DNA from: Pseudoxanthomonas sp. SE1
GTDB lineage: Bacteria; Pseudomonadota; Gammaproteobacteria; Xanthomonadales; Xanthomonadaceae
NCBI RefSeq assembly: GCF_029542205.1
Contig: NZ_CP113783.1
Coordinates: 1,975,001 to 2,039,000, forward strand
Direction: 5' to 3'
Length of the DNA stretch: 64,000 bases
Shown: positions 14,278 through 28,372 of the stretch, one piece after another
How the letters are laid out: each line of letters starts with the position of its first letter
Numbering within the stretch: position 1 is the first letter of the stretch
The notes under the pieces: model-generated
What the model saw: only the letters and a program-made list of their open reading frames with translations
Told to the model about the DNA's origin: nothing
The model's database searches: none
Position numbers and translations under genes: made by a program

Positions 14278-14463
14278 ATGTTCTGTCCTGATACTTCCTG
14301 GCCAAGGCTGGCACGCTTCCTGCGACGATTGACGCGCAGGCCGGTCAATTTTCCGCCGCCTGCGCCGATAGAGATCAGGGGAGGGGGCCCCGGGATTCGC
14401 ATCGGTTCCCTTCGTGGATCACGGACCCTGCCCGGGTCCGCGCCGCCGAACAGGACTGCCGAC

Positions 14464-15603
14464 ATGTTAGATGCGAGCGTTGCCACCGCCGGAGTATCCT
14501 TGCCCGACAGCCACGTGATGTGGCCTCAAGGGGTGGGTAACGCTTTGAATATCGTCATCGTCGACGATCAGACGTCCGCGCGCACCATGCTGCGCCATGT
14601 CATCGAGGACATCGCGTCCGAACTGACCGTCCATGACTTCGGCGATCCGCTGGCCGCGCTGGAGTGGTGCGAGAAGAACCGCACCGACCTGCTGCTGCTG
14701 GACTACCGCATGCCGGGCATGGACGGGCTGGAATTCGCCCGCCGCTTCCGGCGACTGCCGATGCATCGCGACATCGCGATCATCCTGATCACCGTGGTGG
14801 GCGACGAACCCATCCGCCAGGCCGCCCTCGAGGCGGGTGTCATCGATTTCCTGGTCAAGCCGGTGCGTCCGCGCGAACTGCGCGCCCGCTGCCGCAACCT
14901 GTTGCAGCTCCGCCAGCAATCCGAGAACGTCAAGCAGCGTGCGCTCTCGCTGGAGCAGCGCCTGCTGTCCAGCATGCACGAGGTCGAGGAGCGCGAGCGC
15001 GAAACGCTGTCGCGCCTGGCGCGTGCCATCGAATATCGCGACAGCGGCACCAGTGCGTACCTGGAGCGCATGGCCCATGTGGCCGGCCTGATCGCCGAAC
15101 AGCTCGGCCTGCCCGAAGACGAAGTACGCACCATCGAAATGGCCGCCCCGCTGCACGACATGGGCAAGATCGCCATCCCGGATTCGGTGCTGATGAAAGC
15201 CGGCCCGCTGACGGCGGAAGAGACCGATGTCATGCGTCGCCACCCGAAGATCGGCCACCAGTTGCTGTCGGGCAGCCAGAACCGTTTCATCCAGACCGGC
15301 GCCCTGATCGCATTGCGCCACCATGAACGCTATGACGGCAGCGGCTACCCCGATGGCCTCGTGGGTGAGCAGATCCCGTTGGAAGCGAGGATAGTGGCGG
15401 TTGCGGATGTCTTCGATGCGTTGATTTCACCGCGGCCGTACAAGAAGGCCTGGGAAAAGGACGCGGCGCTGGCTTATCTGTATGCACAGCGCGGTCGCCT
15501 GTTCGATCCCGCATGTGTCGACGCGCTGATCCGTGGGCGGGCGCGGCTGGACGACATCTGTGAACGCTACTCGACGGTGCAGAGCCGTCCAGGGATGGAG
15601 TAA
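14464..15603 (+). CDS. rpfG: RpfG, response regulator with HD-GYP c-di-GMP phosphodiesterase
   Basis: RpfG receives phosphate from the DSF sensor RpfC and hydrolyses c-di-GMP. The 379 residues comprise a receiver domain (IVIVDDQTSARTM; phospho-acceptor in LLLLDYRMPGMDGLEF) and an HD-GYP domain with HDMGKIAIPD and HHERYDGSGYPDGL, so the catalytic residues are intact. The start gives the length known for Xanthomonas RpfG (about 378) and has AGGA upstream. A second in-frame ATG at 14278, with GGAGG five bases before it, would add a 62-residue Arg/Pro-rich N-terminus and cannot be excluded. rpfC begins four bases after the stop, and no rpfH intervenes. Confidence 0.93.
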   Translation: MLDASVATAGVSLPDSHVMWPQGVGNALNIVIVDDQTSARTMLRHVIEDIASELTVHDFGDPLAALEWCEKNRTDLLLLDYRMPGMDGLEFARRFRRLPMHRDIAIILITVVGDEPIRQAALEAGVIDFLVKPVRPRELRARCRNLLQLRQQSENVKQRALSLEQRLLSSMHEVEERERETLSRLARAIEYRDSGTSAYLERMAHVAGLIAEQLGLPEDEVRTIEMAAPLHDMGKIAIPDSVLMKAGPLTAEETDVMRRHPKIGHQLLSGSQNRFIQTGALIALRHHERYDGSGYPDGLVGEQIPLEARIVAVADVFDALISPRPYKKAWEKDAALAYLYAQRGRLFDPACVDALIRGRARLDDICERYSTVQSRPGME

Positions 15604-15606
15604 GCC

Positions 15607-17799
15607 ATGTCCAATGTCCTTGCATGGATCAAGTCCCGCCTGGCGCATCGTGGCGACAGCGAACACGGCCAGGCGCTGATCCGCGTCGCGCTGATCTCCA
15701 TCATCCTGACCTATGCGCTGCTGCCGTCCTCGCGCGCTGCACTCCCGGCGGACGAATACACCATCGTCCTGACCATCATCACCTCGGGCCTGGTCAACAG
15801 TCTTGGCATCTTCGCCTGGCTGCTGGTGCAGCCGGGCAAGTCCCATGTCCGTCGCGGGCTGGGCATGATCGCCGACTACGGACTGCTTGCCGCTGCCATG
15901 ATCGGCATGGGCGAGCCGCTCTCGTGGGCGTACGTCGTACTGATGTGGATCACGGTGGGCAATGGCCTGCGCTATGGCAACCGCTACCTGGTGGTCGCTG
16001 TTGCGATGGCAAGCGCCGCGTTCGCGACCGTGGTGGCGATGAACGACTACTGGCGCAGCAACATGACCCTGGGTGTCGGCCTGGTGCTTGGCCTGATCGC
16101 CGTGCCCATGTACCTCTCCGGCCTGTTGCGCGACCTGACCCGAGCCACCGACGAGGCGCGCCGCGCCAACGAGGCGAAGAGCCGGTTCCTGGCGAACATG
16201 AGCCACGAGTTCCGCACGCCGCTCAATGGCCTGGCGGGCATGTCGGAACTGTTGGCGACCACGCGCCTGGATGCCGAACAGCGCGAATGCCTGTCCACGA
16301 TCCAGGCATCCACGCGTACGCTGCTGGGCCTGGTCGAGGACGTGCTGGATATCTCCGCCATCGAGGCGGGCAAGGTCAAGCTGAACGTGGTCGAGTTCGC
16401 GCCGCGCGAGCTGGTGGAGAGCATCGGGCTGATCCTGATGCCGCAGGCGCGCGGCAAGCAGGTCCGCTACGAAGGGCATGTCGACGATGCGATCCCGTTG
16501 AAGCTGCGCGGTGACGCCGGCCATCTGCGCCAGGTCCTGTTGAACCTCGCGGGCAATGCGGTGAAGTTCACCGATGAGGGCGAAGTCCGCGTGGCGGTCG
16601 CGCCGACGATGGTCGAGGGGCAGCACATGCGCCTGCGCTTCACCGTCACCGATACCGGCATCGGCGTGCCTGTCGCCTTGCGCGAGCGGCTGTTCGAGGC
16701 GTTCGAACAGGCCGACGGCAGCCTGTCGCGACGCTACGGCGGCACTGGCCTGGGAACGACCATCGCCAAGGGGTTGACCGAAGCGATGGGCGGGACGATC
16801 GGCTTCGAGAGCAACGAACAGCGCGGCAGCTGCTTCTGGGTGGAGTTGCCGTTCGAAGCGGTGCCGGAGCGCGTCATGGTGCCGGCGGTGCACGGCCATG
16901 CCGAATGGTTGCAGGAAGAACCCGAAGCTTCCAGCGCAGAGAACATCATCGCGTTCTCCGATCCGTTCCTGCGCCATCGTGCGCGCGTGCGCAGCATGCA
17001 GATCCTGGTGGCCGACGACCATGAGGCCAACCGCATGGTCGTGCAACGGCTGCTGCAGAAGGCAGGGCACCGCATCACCTGCGTCAATGGCGGCGAAGAA
17101 GTCCTCGATGCATTGGAATCGGCATCCTACGACGCGGTGATCTGCGACCTGCACATGCCCGGCCTGAGCGGCCTGGATCTACTCAAGCAACTTCGCGTGA
17201 TGGAAGCCGGCAGTGGCAGTCGCACGCCGGTCCTCATCCTCAGCGCCGATGTCACGCCGGAATCGATCCAGCGCTGTGAACAGGCCGGTGCCCGTGCTTT
17301 CCTCGCCAAGCCCGTGGTCGCCACGCGGTTGCTGGACGCGCTGGCGGACATCGCCACGTCCGGTCGTGTCTCCGCGACCGCGACGGTGGCCACGCCCGCA
17401 CGTGCTGAAGTGTCTGACGGCGTGCTCGATGTCAGCGTGCTGGACGAACTCACCGCGCTCGGCATGGGCGAAGCTTTCGAACGCGAATTCATCGAGCAGT
17501 GTCTCAACGATGCGGATGGGTGCATCGGCGCCATGGCGCATGCGATGGAGCGGGGCGACGGCGAACACCTGCGCGAGCACGCGCATGCGCTGAAAGGCGT
17601 GGCCAGCAACCTGGGCCTGGTGAAGCTTGCGGCAGCCGCAGGCGAAATGATGAGCCTGGCCGACTGGCAGATCACGCGTGAATGGCGGCACCGCCTGGCG
17701 GCACTCAACTCGCACCTCAGCCATGGTCGCGCGGCGCTGGATGCGCGGCAACGCGTGCGGGGTGCCGTCGAGAAAGGCGGCGAGGGCACTTCATCGTGA
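15607..17799 (+). CDS. rpfC: RpfC, hybrid sensor kinase for DSF
   Basis: The 730-residue membrane hybrid kinase senses the diffusible signal factor and phosphorylates RpfG. About five N-terminal membrane segments (residues ~15-175) precede the HisKA domain (ANMSHEFRTPLNGLAGM, phospho-His), the ATPase domain (N box NLAGNAVKFTDEGE; DTGIGVP; YGGTGLGTTIAKGL), a receiver (VICDLHMPGLSGLDLL) and a C-terminal HPt domain (HLREHAHALKGVASNLG). This is the full RpfC layout; in Xanthomonas RpfC also binds and restrains RpfF. The gene is convergent with rpfF. A GC-rich hairpin without a T-run (17809-17828) lies just after the stop. Confidence 0.95.
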   Translation: MSNVLAWIKSRLAHRGDSEHGQALIRVALISIILTYALLPSSRAALPADEYTIVLTIITSGLVNSLGIFAWLLVQPGKSHVRRGLGMIADYGLLAAAMIGMGEPLSWAYVVLMWITVGNGLRYGNRYLVVAVAMASAAFATVVAMNDYWRSNMTLGVGLVLGLIAVPMYLSGLLRDLTRATDEARRANEAKSRFLANMSHEFRTPLNGLAGMSELLATTRLDAEQRECLSTIQASTRTLLGLVEDVLDISAIEAGKVKLNVVEFAPRELVESIGLILMPQARGKQVRYEGHVDDAIPLKLRGDAGHLRQVLLNLAGNAVKFTDEGEVRVAVAPTMVEGQHMRLRFTVTDTGIGVPVALRERLFEAFEQADGSLSRRYGGTGLGTTIAKGLTEAMGGTIGFESNEQRGSCFWVELPFEAVPERVMVPAVHGHAEWLQEEPEASSAENIIAFSDPFLRHRARVRSMQILVADDHEANRMVVQRLLQKAGHRITCVNGGEEVLDALESASYDAVICDLHMPGLSGLDLLKQLRVMEAGSGSRTPVLILSADVTPESIQRCEQAGARAFLAKPVVATRLLDALADIATSGRVSATATVATPARAEVSDGVLDVSVLDELTALGMGEAFEREFIEQCLNDADGCIGAMAHAMERGDGEHLREHAHALKGVASNLGLVKLAAAAGEMMSLADWQITREWRHRLAALNSHLSHGRAALDARQRVRGAVEKGGEGTSS

Positions 17800-17977
17800 C
17801 GCACGGATCCGCCGCTGTTCAGCGGCGGCCGACGAAGCGCATGACGTCGGACATCCACCTGCGGGATGGATGGTCCCTGGCGAGTACGGTGACCCGGACT
17901 CGCCCTTGAAGGCGCTCAGGCGCGCTTCAACCCCCTGATTTTTCCTGCCAGTCTGCAGCAGGCGACGCGCGCAGCTT

Positions 17978-18844
17978 TCAGGCGGCGCGGATGGACCGCT
18001 TCTCCTGCGCGCGGACGATGCGTTCCATCATCTTCAACGACTTGTCGCCCAGGGTCAGCGCGGTATCCACCCACACTTCGGTGATGCCCATCAGTTCGTC
18101 GTAACCCACCGGCTGGGCGAGGTTGCGGCAGGCATTCAGCGCCAGATGCGCGTGCGGTGAACGGCGCTGCTTGTCGATGATGGTCTGCACGGCGGCAGCA
18201 CCCTGGCCCTTCGGTACCAGCACATCGACCACGCCCATCCGGTACAGCTCGTCGCTGGTGTAGATGTTGCCTTCCAGGATGATCTTCTCGGCGATCTGCG
18301 GCGACACGCGCTTGCACAGGAAGGAATAGGCGCCCATGCCCGGGAACAGGCCGAACAGCACTTCCGGCAGTCCCATGTCCACGCCTTCCTCCGCCACGAT
18401 CGTGTGGCAGGACAGCGCGATCTCAAGGCCGCCACCCAAGGCGTCGCCCTGGATCAATGCGATGGTGCGGACGTCGCCGCCGAGGCCGGTATTGAGGTGG
18501 TGCACGCCATCGATGCAGCGGCGTGCGTAGCTCAGCAGCCGGTCGCGGTTGTTCTCGCGGATCAGTTGCGAAAACAGTTCCAGGTCGCCGCCAAGGTTGA
18601 ACGCATTCGCATCGGATGCGATCACCAGATGACGCAGCTTGCCGGGCTGGCGCTGCGATTCGCGCAAGGTGATCGAGTTGGTGAAGCTGAGCACATCGTC
18701 GAGCATCTGGCTGCGGAAGCACGGACGCACGCCGGGTGCGGCATCGGAATGCATGTACAGCCAGTGGGCATCACCGCTGGGTTCGGATTCGACGCGGATG
18801 GTCGGGAAGGCACGGGTGCGCTGCAGTTTTTCGACGTTGTTCAT
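17978..18844 (-). CDS. rpfF: RpfF, DSF synthase (crotonase superfamily)
   Basis: RpfF converts 3-hydroxyacyl-ACP to the cis-2-unsaturated fatty acid DSF by dehydratase and thioesterase steps. The 288-residue protein aligns over its length with Xanthomonas RpfF (about 289 residues). The two glutamates corresponding to the catalytic pair lie in GGGLEIALSCHTIVAEEG and MGLPEVLFGLFPGMGAYSF. The chosen ATG has GGAG six bases upstream. An ATG four codons earlier has no ribosome-binding site. The gene is convergent with rpfC and lies downstream of rpfB, but a strong terminator separates the two, so rpfF probably has its own promoter in the 18,845-19,055 gap. Confidence 0.95.
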   Translation of the reverse strand: MNNVEKLQRTRAFPTIRVESEPSGDAHWLYMHSDAAPGVRPCFRSQMLDDVLSFTNSITLRESQRQPGKLRHLVIASDANAFNLGGDLELFSQLIRENNRDRLLSYARRCIDGVHHLNTGLGGDVRTIALIQGDALGGGLEIALSCHTIVAEEGVDMGLPEVLFGLFPGMGAYSFLCKRVSPQIAEKIILEGNIYTSDELYRMGVVDVLVPKGQGAAAVQTIIDKQRRSPHAHLALNACRNLAQPVGYDELMGITEVWVDTALTLGDKSLKMMERIVRAQEKRSIRAA

Positions 18845-19007
18845 GAGGAGCTCCATGGAGGGTTTCTTGCCCGCGCGGCAGGGGAAGCGGGTGACGGATT
18901 TGTGTGACGCAGGTGGCATCACGCGCCGATCCTACACCTGAACGAATAATTAAAATCCAGTGCACGCGCGCGCTTGTGCGAGGGAAAGCGCGCCAATGGC
19001 ATGCCAG

Positions 19008-19024
19008 CATCAAAATTTGTGATG
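19008..19024. promoter_or_regulatory. AT-rich palindrome upstream of rpfF
   Basis: CATCAAAATTTGTGATG is a near-perfect 17-base dyad (CATCA...TGATG) in the AT-rich gap between the rpfB terminator and the rpfF start, about 165 bases before the ATG. It could be an operator or part of the rpfF promoter region. I do not recognise a cognate regulator. Confidence 0.3.
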
Positions 19025-19056
19025 CGCGTCTAGAATTCGCCTCTAAAGTCCTGAAC

Positions 19057-19088
19057 AAAAAGAAAAAGGCCGGCACATGGCCGGCCTT
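19057..19088 (-). terminator. Rho-independent terminator after rpfB
   Basis: On the minus strand AAGGCCGGC pairs with GCCGGCCTT around a five-base loop, followed by TTTTTCTTTTT. It lies 21 bases past the rpfB stop and should insulate rpfF from rpfB transcription. Confidence 0.85.
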
Positions 19089-19109
19089 CTTCAGACACAT
19101 GAACAGGGT

Positions 19110-20789
<1,680 letters not shown>

Positions 20790-20905
20790 CGTTCTGCTCC
20801 CTCCCCAGGGTCTTCGGGCTGCCTTGCGGCGAACTGTGGGCGAGCGCCCGGTCACGGGCGCCTGTCGGGAGCATACCGTTCCGGATGGAAAAGGCGAAGG
20901 TTTCG

Positions 20906-21346
20906 ATGTCGACATCGAGGTGGAAGGGAGTCGGGTGTCTCCTGGGACTGATGCTGGGCCTGGTCGCGTGCACGACCGATACACCCGAGGCGGAGCTGCG
21001 GCAACGGTTCGACGACATGCAGGCGGCCGTGGAAGAGGGCCGCGTCGGCGATTTCATGGACGGCGTGAGTCGTGACTTCAGTGGTGATGGCGGCATGGAT
21101 CATGCTGCGTTGCACAACCTCCTGAAAATGCACACGCTGGCGAATGCGCGCATCGGCGCCACCACGGGGCCGCTCGATGTGCGGGTGGATGGCGAAAGTG
21201 CTTCGGTAGCATTCCAGGTATTGCTGACGGGCGGGAACGGTCGATTCCTGCCCGAGCAGGCCGGCGCCTACGAGGTGACGACGGCCTGGCATCGCGAAGA
21301 CGGAGACTGGCGTGTGTACCACGCGCAGTGGGAGGACGCCCGGTGA
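20906..21346 (+). CDS. Putative lipoprotein, NTF2-like
   Basis: The 146-residue product begins with a lipoprotein signal ending in the lipobox LVAC and is probably anchored in the outer membrane. The mature part resembles small NTF2-like/ketosteroid-isomerase folds: a helical start (AELRQRFDDMQAAVEEGRVGDF) and a terminal strand typical of such proteins (AYEVTTAWHREDGDWRVYHA). No function can be given. The second in-frame ATG was chosen because AAGG lies five bases before it, whereas the first ATG seven codons upstream has none. It is convergent with the next gene, with the stops adjacent. Confidence 0.7.
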   Translation: MSTSRWKGVGCLLGLMLGLVACTTDTPEAELRQRFDDMQAAVEEGRVGDFMDGVSRDFSGDGGMDHAALHNLLKMHTLANARIGATTGPLDVRVDGESASVAFQVLLTGGNGRFLPEQAGAYEVTTAWHREDGDWRVYHAQWEDAR

Positions 21347-21826
21347 TCACTTCACCGGCGTGAGCTTTCCGGGTGTCCATCGGTAGCGGAGCGTCCTGGC
21401 GACAGTGGGGCAGCAGCGTGGATCATCCGGACCAGGCCACTTCGTCTTGAGTTCCACCACGCGCTCGCGGACCGTCATGGCTTCCACGCTGCCCAGGGGT
21501 TCCTGCGTTTCTCCTGCCGGCACGTAGCGCGTTCCGTTTTTTGCCAGAACCGCGACGCCATGGTGCCAGTAGGTGGGGCCGTACATGGTCCACAGAACGA
21601 CGATCTCGTCCTGGCCATCGCCGTCGAGGTCGCTCACCACGACATCGCCCGCCTCATAGCCTTCCTGCGGATTCCCGCCTGCCGACTGCTTGCCGGCGAC
21701 GTACTGCTCGGCGATGCGCCTGGCTTGTTCGGCGTCAGGCGACGCTGCGAGCACGACGGGGGCCAAGGCGCCTGCGAGGCAGGTGGACGCCAGCAACACA
21801 CACGAGCGAAGGATCATGATGTTCAC
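21347..21826 (-). CDS. Secreted hypothetical protein with a DxDxDG-type calcium loop
   Basis: The 159-residue product has an N-terminal signal peptide and a segment VVSDLDGDGQDEIVVLW typical of FG-GAP/VCBS-like calcium-binding loops. A C-terminal CC pair sits in DDPRCCPTV. The function is unknown, and the protein is probably periplasmic or exported. The GTG start has GGGAG seven bases upstream. An ATG three codons later is an alternative but sits far from any ribosome-binding site. Confidence 0.65.
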   Translation of the reverse strand: MNIMILRSCVLLASTCLAGALAPVVLAASPDAEQARRIAEQYVAGKQSAGGNPQEGYEAGDVVVSDLDGDGQDEIVVLWTMYGPTYWHHGVAVLAKNGTRYVPAGETQEPLGSVEAMTVRERVVELKTKWPGPDDPRCCPTVARTLRYRWTPGKLTPVK

Positions 21827-22000
21827 GTGCTGGCTCCCGCCGTCGAACGAAGGTTCTCTCCGGGACAACGCAACCCGCGTGTGCGACCGGCAACGTGTCG
21901 AAGGCCGTTGCCGAAGATCAGGTGGAGGCGAGATCGACGCCGGACTGATTGCGCGAGGGGCCGGGGTACGAGCCCCGTCCGGACGGCCCTCCTGTACATG

Positions 22001-22025
22001 AAAAGGGCCGCCCGGAGGCGGCCCT
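22001..22025 (-). terminator. Rho-independent terminator after acnA
   Basis: AGGGCCGCC and GGCGGCCCT pair around a four-base loop, followed on the minus strand by TTTTC. It lies about 35 bases past the acnA stop. The other strand also carries a T-rich tail, so it may work in both directions. Confidence 0.75.
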
Positions 22026-22060
22026 GTTTCTTTTCTTCCGGCAACTCCGTCGGGGATGCG

Positions 22061-24829
<2,769 letters not shown>

Positions 24830-25022
24830 CGCGGAGGCTCCTGTAGCTGTTGGGGGAAGGGGCGCAGGACCAGCATAAGGCTTGGTTCCTGTGCGTCTTG
24901 TCGAGGCTTGCCCGGATTATCCGCCAAGACTGAGACTGTCGTGACCCGACCAAAGCCGAAGTCCGGGACGGGCGGCGACCGGGGTGGCGCGGCGGGCTCC
25001 TGTACTGGGGTATGCCTAAGGA

Positions 25023-25045
25023 AGTATGTATAATTCCTCCATACT
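25023..25045 (+). promoter_or_regulatory. Promoter with overlapping inverted repeat, toxin-antitoxin operon
   Basis: A consensus -10 TATAAT (25029-25034) lies inside an inverted repeat AGTATG-N11-CATACT just upstream of the antitoxin gene. A dyad overlapping the -10 is what an autorepressing AbrB-type antitoxin would bind. The repressor assignment is an inference. Confidence 0.6.
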
Positions 25046-25060
25046 CAAGAGGGCCCGCTG

Positions 25061-25267
25061 ATGGAAGCCACCGTTGCCGAACGCGGACAGATCACCCTGC
25101 CCAAGGCCGTGCGCGATGCGCTGGGCCTGACCAAGGGCAGCGTGCTGAAGGTCGAGCTGGAAGGTAGCCGCATCGTGTTGCGGAAGAGCGTGGACGACGC
25201 GATCTCGCGCGTGCGTGGCAAGTTCTCCCTCGACAGCGAAGCCGCCAAGGGCACGCCCAGCGAATGA
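25061..25267 (+). CDS. AbrB/SpoVT-type antitoxin (VapB-like)
   Basis: The 68-residue protein opens with the swapped-hairpin AbrB fold signature (EATVAERGQITLPKAVRDAL, then GSVLKVELEGSRIVLRK). The C-terminal tail ([14 protein letters not shown]) would wrap the toxin. AAGAGGG precedes the ATG. The stop overlaps the toxin start (ATGA), the classical coupled antitoxin-toxin layout. It probably represses its own promoter through the dyad around TATAAT. Confidence 0.85.
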   Translation: MEATVAERGQITLPKAVRDALGLTKGSVLKVELEGSRIVLRKSVDDAISRVRGKFSLDSEAAKGTPSE

Positions 25268-25665
25268 TCGCCGTCGACGCCCCGGTCCTGATCGAACTGC
25301 TGACCGATGGCCTGCGCGCGGACGCCGTGGAAGCCGGCCTGCGGCAGAGCCTGGGCAGTGGGCGCGTGGTCGTCTGCGATGCCGCGCTGGCGCAGCTGTG
25401 CGCTTCCCTGCGCAACGGTGCGGATGCCTTGGCTGCCATCGAGGAAATGGGCGTCCATTTCAATCCCGTCGAAGCCAAGTCCGCCGTGCGGGCGGGCGAG
25501 ATGCATCGCCGGCACCGCCAGCGCTCCGGCGAGGTGCGACCGATCGCCGACTTCCTGGTGGGCGCGCACGCGCTGTTGCAGTGCGACGGCCTGATCACCT
25601 TCGATACCGCTTTCCACCGCGACTATTTCAAGGGCCTGAAACTGATCGTGCCCGCGAGCGAATAA
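25264..25665 (+). CDS. PIN-domain toxin, VapC-like ribonuclease
   Basis: This is a 133-residue PIN-domain protein, a Mg-dependent RNase in VapBC-type systems that typically cuts tRNA or rRNA. The conserved acidic residues appear as an N-terminal Asp ([12 protein letters not shown]), the mid-region Asp/Glu ([21 protein letters not shown]) and the C-terminal [14 protein letters not shown] followed by [12 protein letters not shown]. It is coupled to the antitoxin by a four-base overlap. The pair lies between two aconitase genes, and whether it is active is unknown. Confidence 0.85.
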   Translation: MIAVDAPVLIELLTDGLRADAVEAGLRQSLGSGRVVVCDAALAQLCASLRNGADALAAIEEMGVHFNPVEAKSAVRAGEMHRRHRQRSGEVRPIADFLVGAHALLQCDGLITFDTAFHRDYFKGLKLIVPASE

Positions 25666-25717
25666 GCAGCACCCCGATTTCCCTTTCCACCGCACCATCG
25701 AACGACCGGAGTCATCC

Positions 25718-28309
25718 ATGCTGGAAGCCTATCGCCACCACGTAGCCGAGCGCGCCGCGCTGGGCATCCCGCCGCTGCCGCTGACGGCACAGCAGACGGC
25801 CGAGGTCATCGAACTGCTGAAGAACCCGCCGGCCGGCGAAGAAGACTTCCTGGTCGACCTGATCACCCACCGCGTGCCCGCCGGCGTCGACGACGCCGCC
25901 AAGGTCAAGGCCTCCTACCTGGCCGCCGTAGCCTTCGGCACCGAGAAGACCCCGCTGATCACCCCGCAGCGCGCCACCGAGCTGCTGGGCACGATGCTGG
26001 GCGGCTACAACATCCACCCGTTGATCGACCTGCTGGACAACGCCCAACTCGGCGCGACCGCCGCCGAAGGCCTGAAGCACACGCTGCTGATGTTCGACAG
26101 CTTCCACGACGTGCAGGAGAAGGCGGAGCAGGGCAACGCCCACGCGCAGGCCGTGTTGAAGAGCTGGGCCGACGCCGAATGGTTCACCAGCAAGCCGGAA
26201 GTGCCGCACAGCCTGACCGTCACCGTCTTCAAGGTGCCCGGCGAGACGAACACCGACGACCTGTCGCCGGCACCGGACGCGACCACACGTCCCGACATCC
26301 CGCTGCACGCGCTGGCGATGCTGAAGAACAAGCGCCCCGACGCGCCGTTCGTGCCGGAAGAAGACGGCAAGCGCGGGCCGATCCAGGAAATCCTGTCGCT
26401 GAAGGACAAGGGCCACCTGGTCGCCTACGTCGGCGACGTGGTCGGCACCGGCTCCTCGCGCAAGTCGGCGACCAACAGCGTGCTGTGGTTCACCGGCGAG
26501 GACATCCCGTTCATCCCGAACAAGCGTTTCGGCGGCGTCTGCCTGGGCAGCAAGATCGCCCCGATCTTCTACAACACGATGGAAGACGCGGGTGCGTTGC
26601 CGATCGAACTCGACGTGTCGCAGATGAACCATGGCGACGTGGTCGAACTGCGTCCGTACGAGGGCAAGGCGCTGAAGGACGGTGAAGTGATCGCCGAGTT
26701 CCAGGTGAAGTCCGACGTGCTGTTCGACGAAGTGCGTGCCGGTGGCCGCATCCCGCTGATCATTGGCCGCGGTCTGACCGCGAAGGCGCGCGAAGCGCTG
26801 AAGCTGCCGGCGACGGACCTGTTCCGCCAGCCGCAGCAGCCGGTCGACAGCGGCAAGGGTTTTTCGCTGGCGCAGAAGATGGTCGGCCGCGCCTGCGGCC
26901 TGCCGGAAGGTCAGGGCGTGCGTCCGGGCGCGTACTGCGAGCCGAAGATGACCTCGGTGGGTTCGCAGGACACCACCGGCCCGATGACCCGCGACGAGCT
27001 GAAGGACCTGGCCTGCCTGGGCTTCTCGGCCGACCTGGTGATGCAGTCCTTCTGCCACACCGCGGCCTATCCGAAGCCGGTCGACGTGAAGACGCACCAC
27101 ACGCTGCCGGAATTCATTTCCACCCGCGGCGGCATCTCGCTGCGTCCGGGCGATGGCGTGATCCACAGCTGGCTCAACCGCATGCTGATGCCCGACACCG
27201 TCGGTACCGGCGGCGACTCGCATACGCGCTTCCCGGTGGGCATCTCGTTCCCGGCCGGCTCCGGCCTGGTCGCGTTCGCCGCGGCCACCGGCGTGATGCC
27301 GCTGGATATGCCGGAATCGGTGCTGGTCCGCTTCAAGGGCGAAATGCAGCCCGGCGTCACCCTGCGTGACCTCGTCAACGCGATCCCGTACTACGCCATC
27401 AAGTCGGGGCTGCTGACGGTCGCCAAGCAGGGCAAGAAGAACATCTTCTCCGGCCGCATCCTCGAGATCGAAGGCCTGCCGGACCTGAAGGTGGAGCAGG
27501 CGTTCGAACTGTCCGATGCGTCGGCCGAGCGTTCGGCCGCGGGCTGCACCGTGCGCCTGAACAAGGAGCCGATCATCGAGTACCTGACCAGCAACATCAC
27601 GCTGCTGAAGTGGATGATCGCCGAAGGCTATGCCGACGCCCGTTCGCTGGCCCGACGCATCAAGAAGATGGAGGAATGGCTGGCCGACCCGCAGCTGCTG
27701 GAGCCGGATGCCGACGCCGAGTATGCCGCCGTCATCGAGATCGACCTGGCCGAGGTGCACGAGCCGCTGCTGGCCTGCCCGAATGATCCGGACGACGTGA
27801 AGACGCTGTCCGATGTCGCCGGCACGCAGATCGATGAAGTCTTCATCGGCTCGTGCATGACCAACATCGGCCACTTCCGTGCGGCCGCCAAGCTGCTGGA
27901 AGGCAAGCGCGACATCCCGACCCGCCTGTGGGTCGCGCCGCCGACCAAGATGGACGCGTCGGAGCTGACCAAGGAAGGCCACTACGGCACGTTCGGCACC
28001 GCCGGTGCGCGCATGGAAATGCCGGGCTGCTCGTTGTGCATGGGCAACCAGGCGCAGGTGCGCGAGGGCGCGACGGTGTTCTCCACCTCGACCCGCAACT
28101 TCCCGAACCGCCTGGGCCGCAACTCCAACGTGTTCCTGGGTTCGGCGGAACTCGCGGCGATCTGTTCGCGCCTGGGCAAGATCCCGACCAAGGCCGAATA
28201 CATGGCCGACATCGGCGTGATCAACGAGAAGGGCGCCGAGATCTACCGCTACATGAACTTCGACCAGATCGAGGAATACCAGGACGTGGCGAAGACGGTC
28301 GCCGCCTGA
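25718..28309 (+). CDS. acnB: Aconitate hydratase B (RpfA)
   Basis: This bifunctional aconitase/2-methylisocitrate dehydratase of the TCA cycle has 863 residues, as expected for AcnB. The N-terminal HEAT-like domain ([20 protein letters not shown]) and swivel domain precede the catalytic part, the reverse of AcnA. The motifs [18 protein letters not shown] and the [4Fe-4S] Cys region ([28 protein letters not shown]) are intact. In Xanthomonas the homologue is rpfA, which affects exoenzymes and iron homeostasis. A strong terminator follows. Confidence 0.96.
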   Translation: MLEAYRHHVAERAALGIPPLPLTAQQTAEVIELLKNPPAGEEDFLVDLITHRVPAGVDDAAKVKASYLAAVAFGTEKTPLITPQRATELLGTMLGGYNIHPLIDLLDNAQLGATAAEGLKHTLLMFDSFHDVQEKAEQGNAHAQAVLKSWADAEWFTSKPEVPHSLTVTVFKVPGETNTDDLSPAPDATTRPDIPLHALAMLKNKRPDAPFVPEEDGKRGPIQEILSLKDKGHLVAYVGDVVGTGSSRKSATNSVLWFTGEDIPFIPNKRFGGVCLGSKIAPIFYNTMEDAGALPIELDVSQMNHGDVVELRPYEGKALKDGEVIAEFQVKSDVLFDEVRAGGRIPLIIGRGLTAKAREALKLPATDLFRQPQQPVDSGKGFSLAQKMVGRACGLPEGQGVRPGAYCEPKMTSVGSQDTTGPMTRDELKDLACLGFSADLVMQSFCHTAAYPKPVDVKTHHTLPEFISTRGGISLRPGDGVIHSWLNRMLMPDTVGTGGDSHTRFPVGISFPAGSGLVAFAAATGVMPLDMPESVLVRFKGEMQPGVTLRDLVNAIPYYAIKSGLLTVAKQGKKNIFSGRILEIEGLPDLKVEQAFELSDASAERSAAGCTVRLNKEPIIEYLTSNITLLKWMIAEGYADARSLARRIKKMEEWLADPQLLEPDADAEYAAVIEIDLAEVHEPLLACPNDPDDVKTLSDVAGTQIDEVFIGSCMTNIGHFRAAAKLLEGKRDIPTRLWVAPPTKMDASELTKEGHYGTFGTAGARMEMPGCSLCMGNQAQVREGATVFSTSTRNFPNRLGRNSNVFLGSAELAAICSRLGKIPTKAEYMADIGVINEKGAEIYRYMNFDQIEEYQDVAKTVAA

Positions 28310-28325
28310 TCCTCCGGCAGGAAAC

Positions 28326-28354
28326 AAAAAGGCCCGGCAATGCCGGGCCTTTTT
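28326..28354. terminator. Bidirectional terminator between acnB and hflD
   Basis: AAAAAGGCCCGGCA pairs with TGCCGGGCCTTTTT, giving a GC stem flanked by an A-run and a T-run. It can end both the rightward acnB and the leftward nudJ-mnmA-hflD transcripts. Confidence 0.9.
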
Positions 28355-28372
28355 CCTGCACGTTCCACAGGA

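Noticed and set aside
25712..28327. 871-codon open frame antisense to acnB
   Set aside because: It mirrors acnB over its whole length, has no family similarity and a composition (Arg, His, Gln, Val-rich) typical of high-GC antisense frames.
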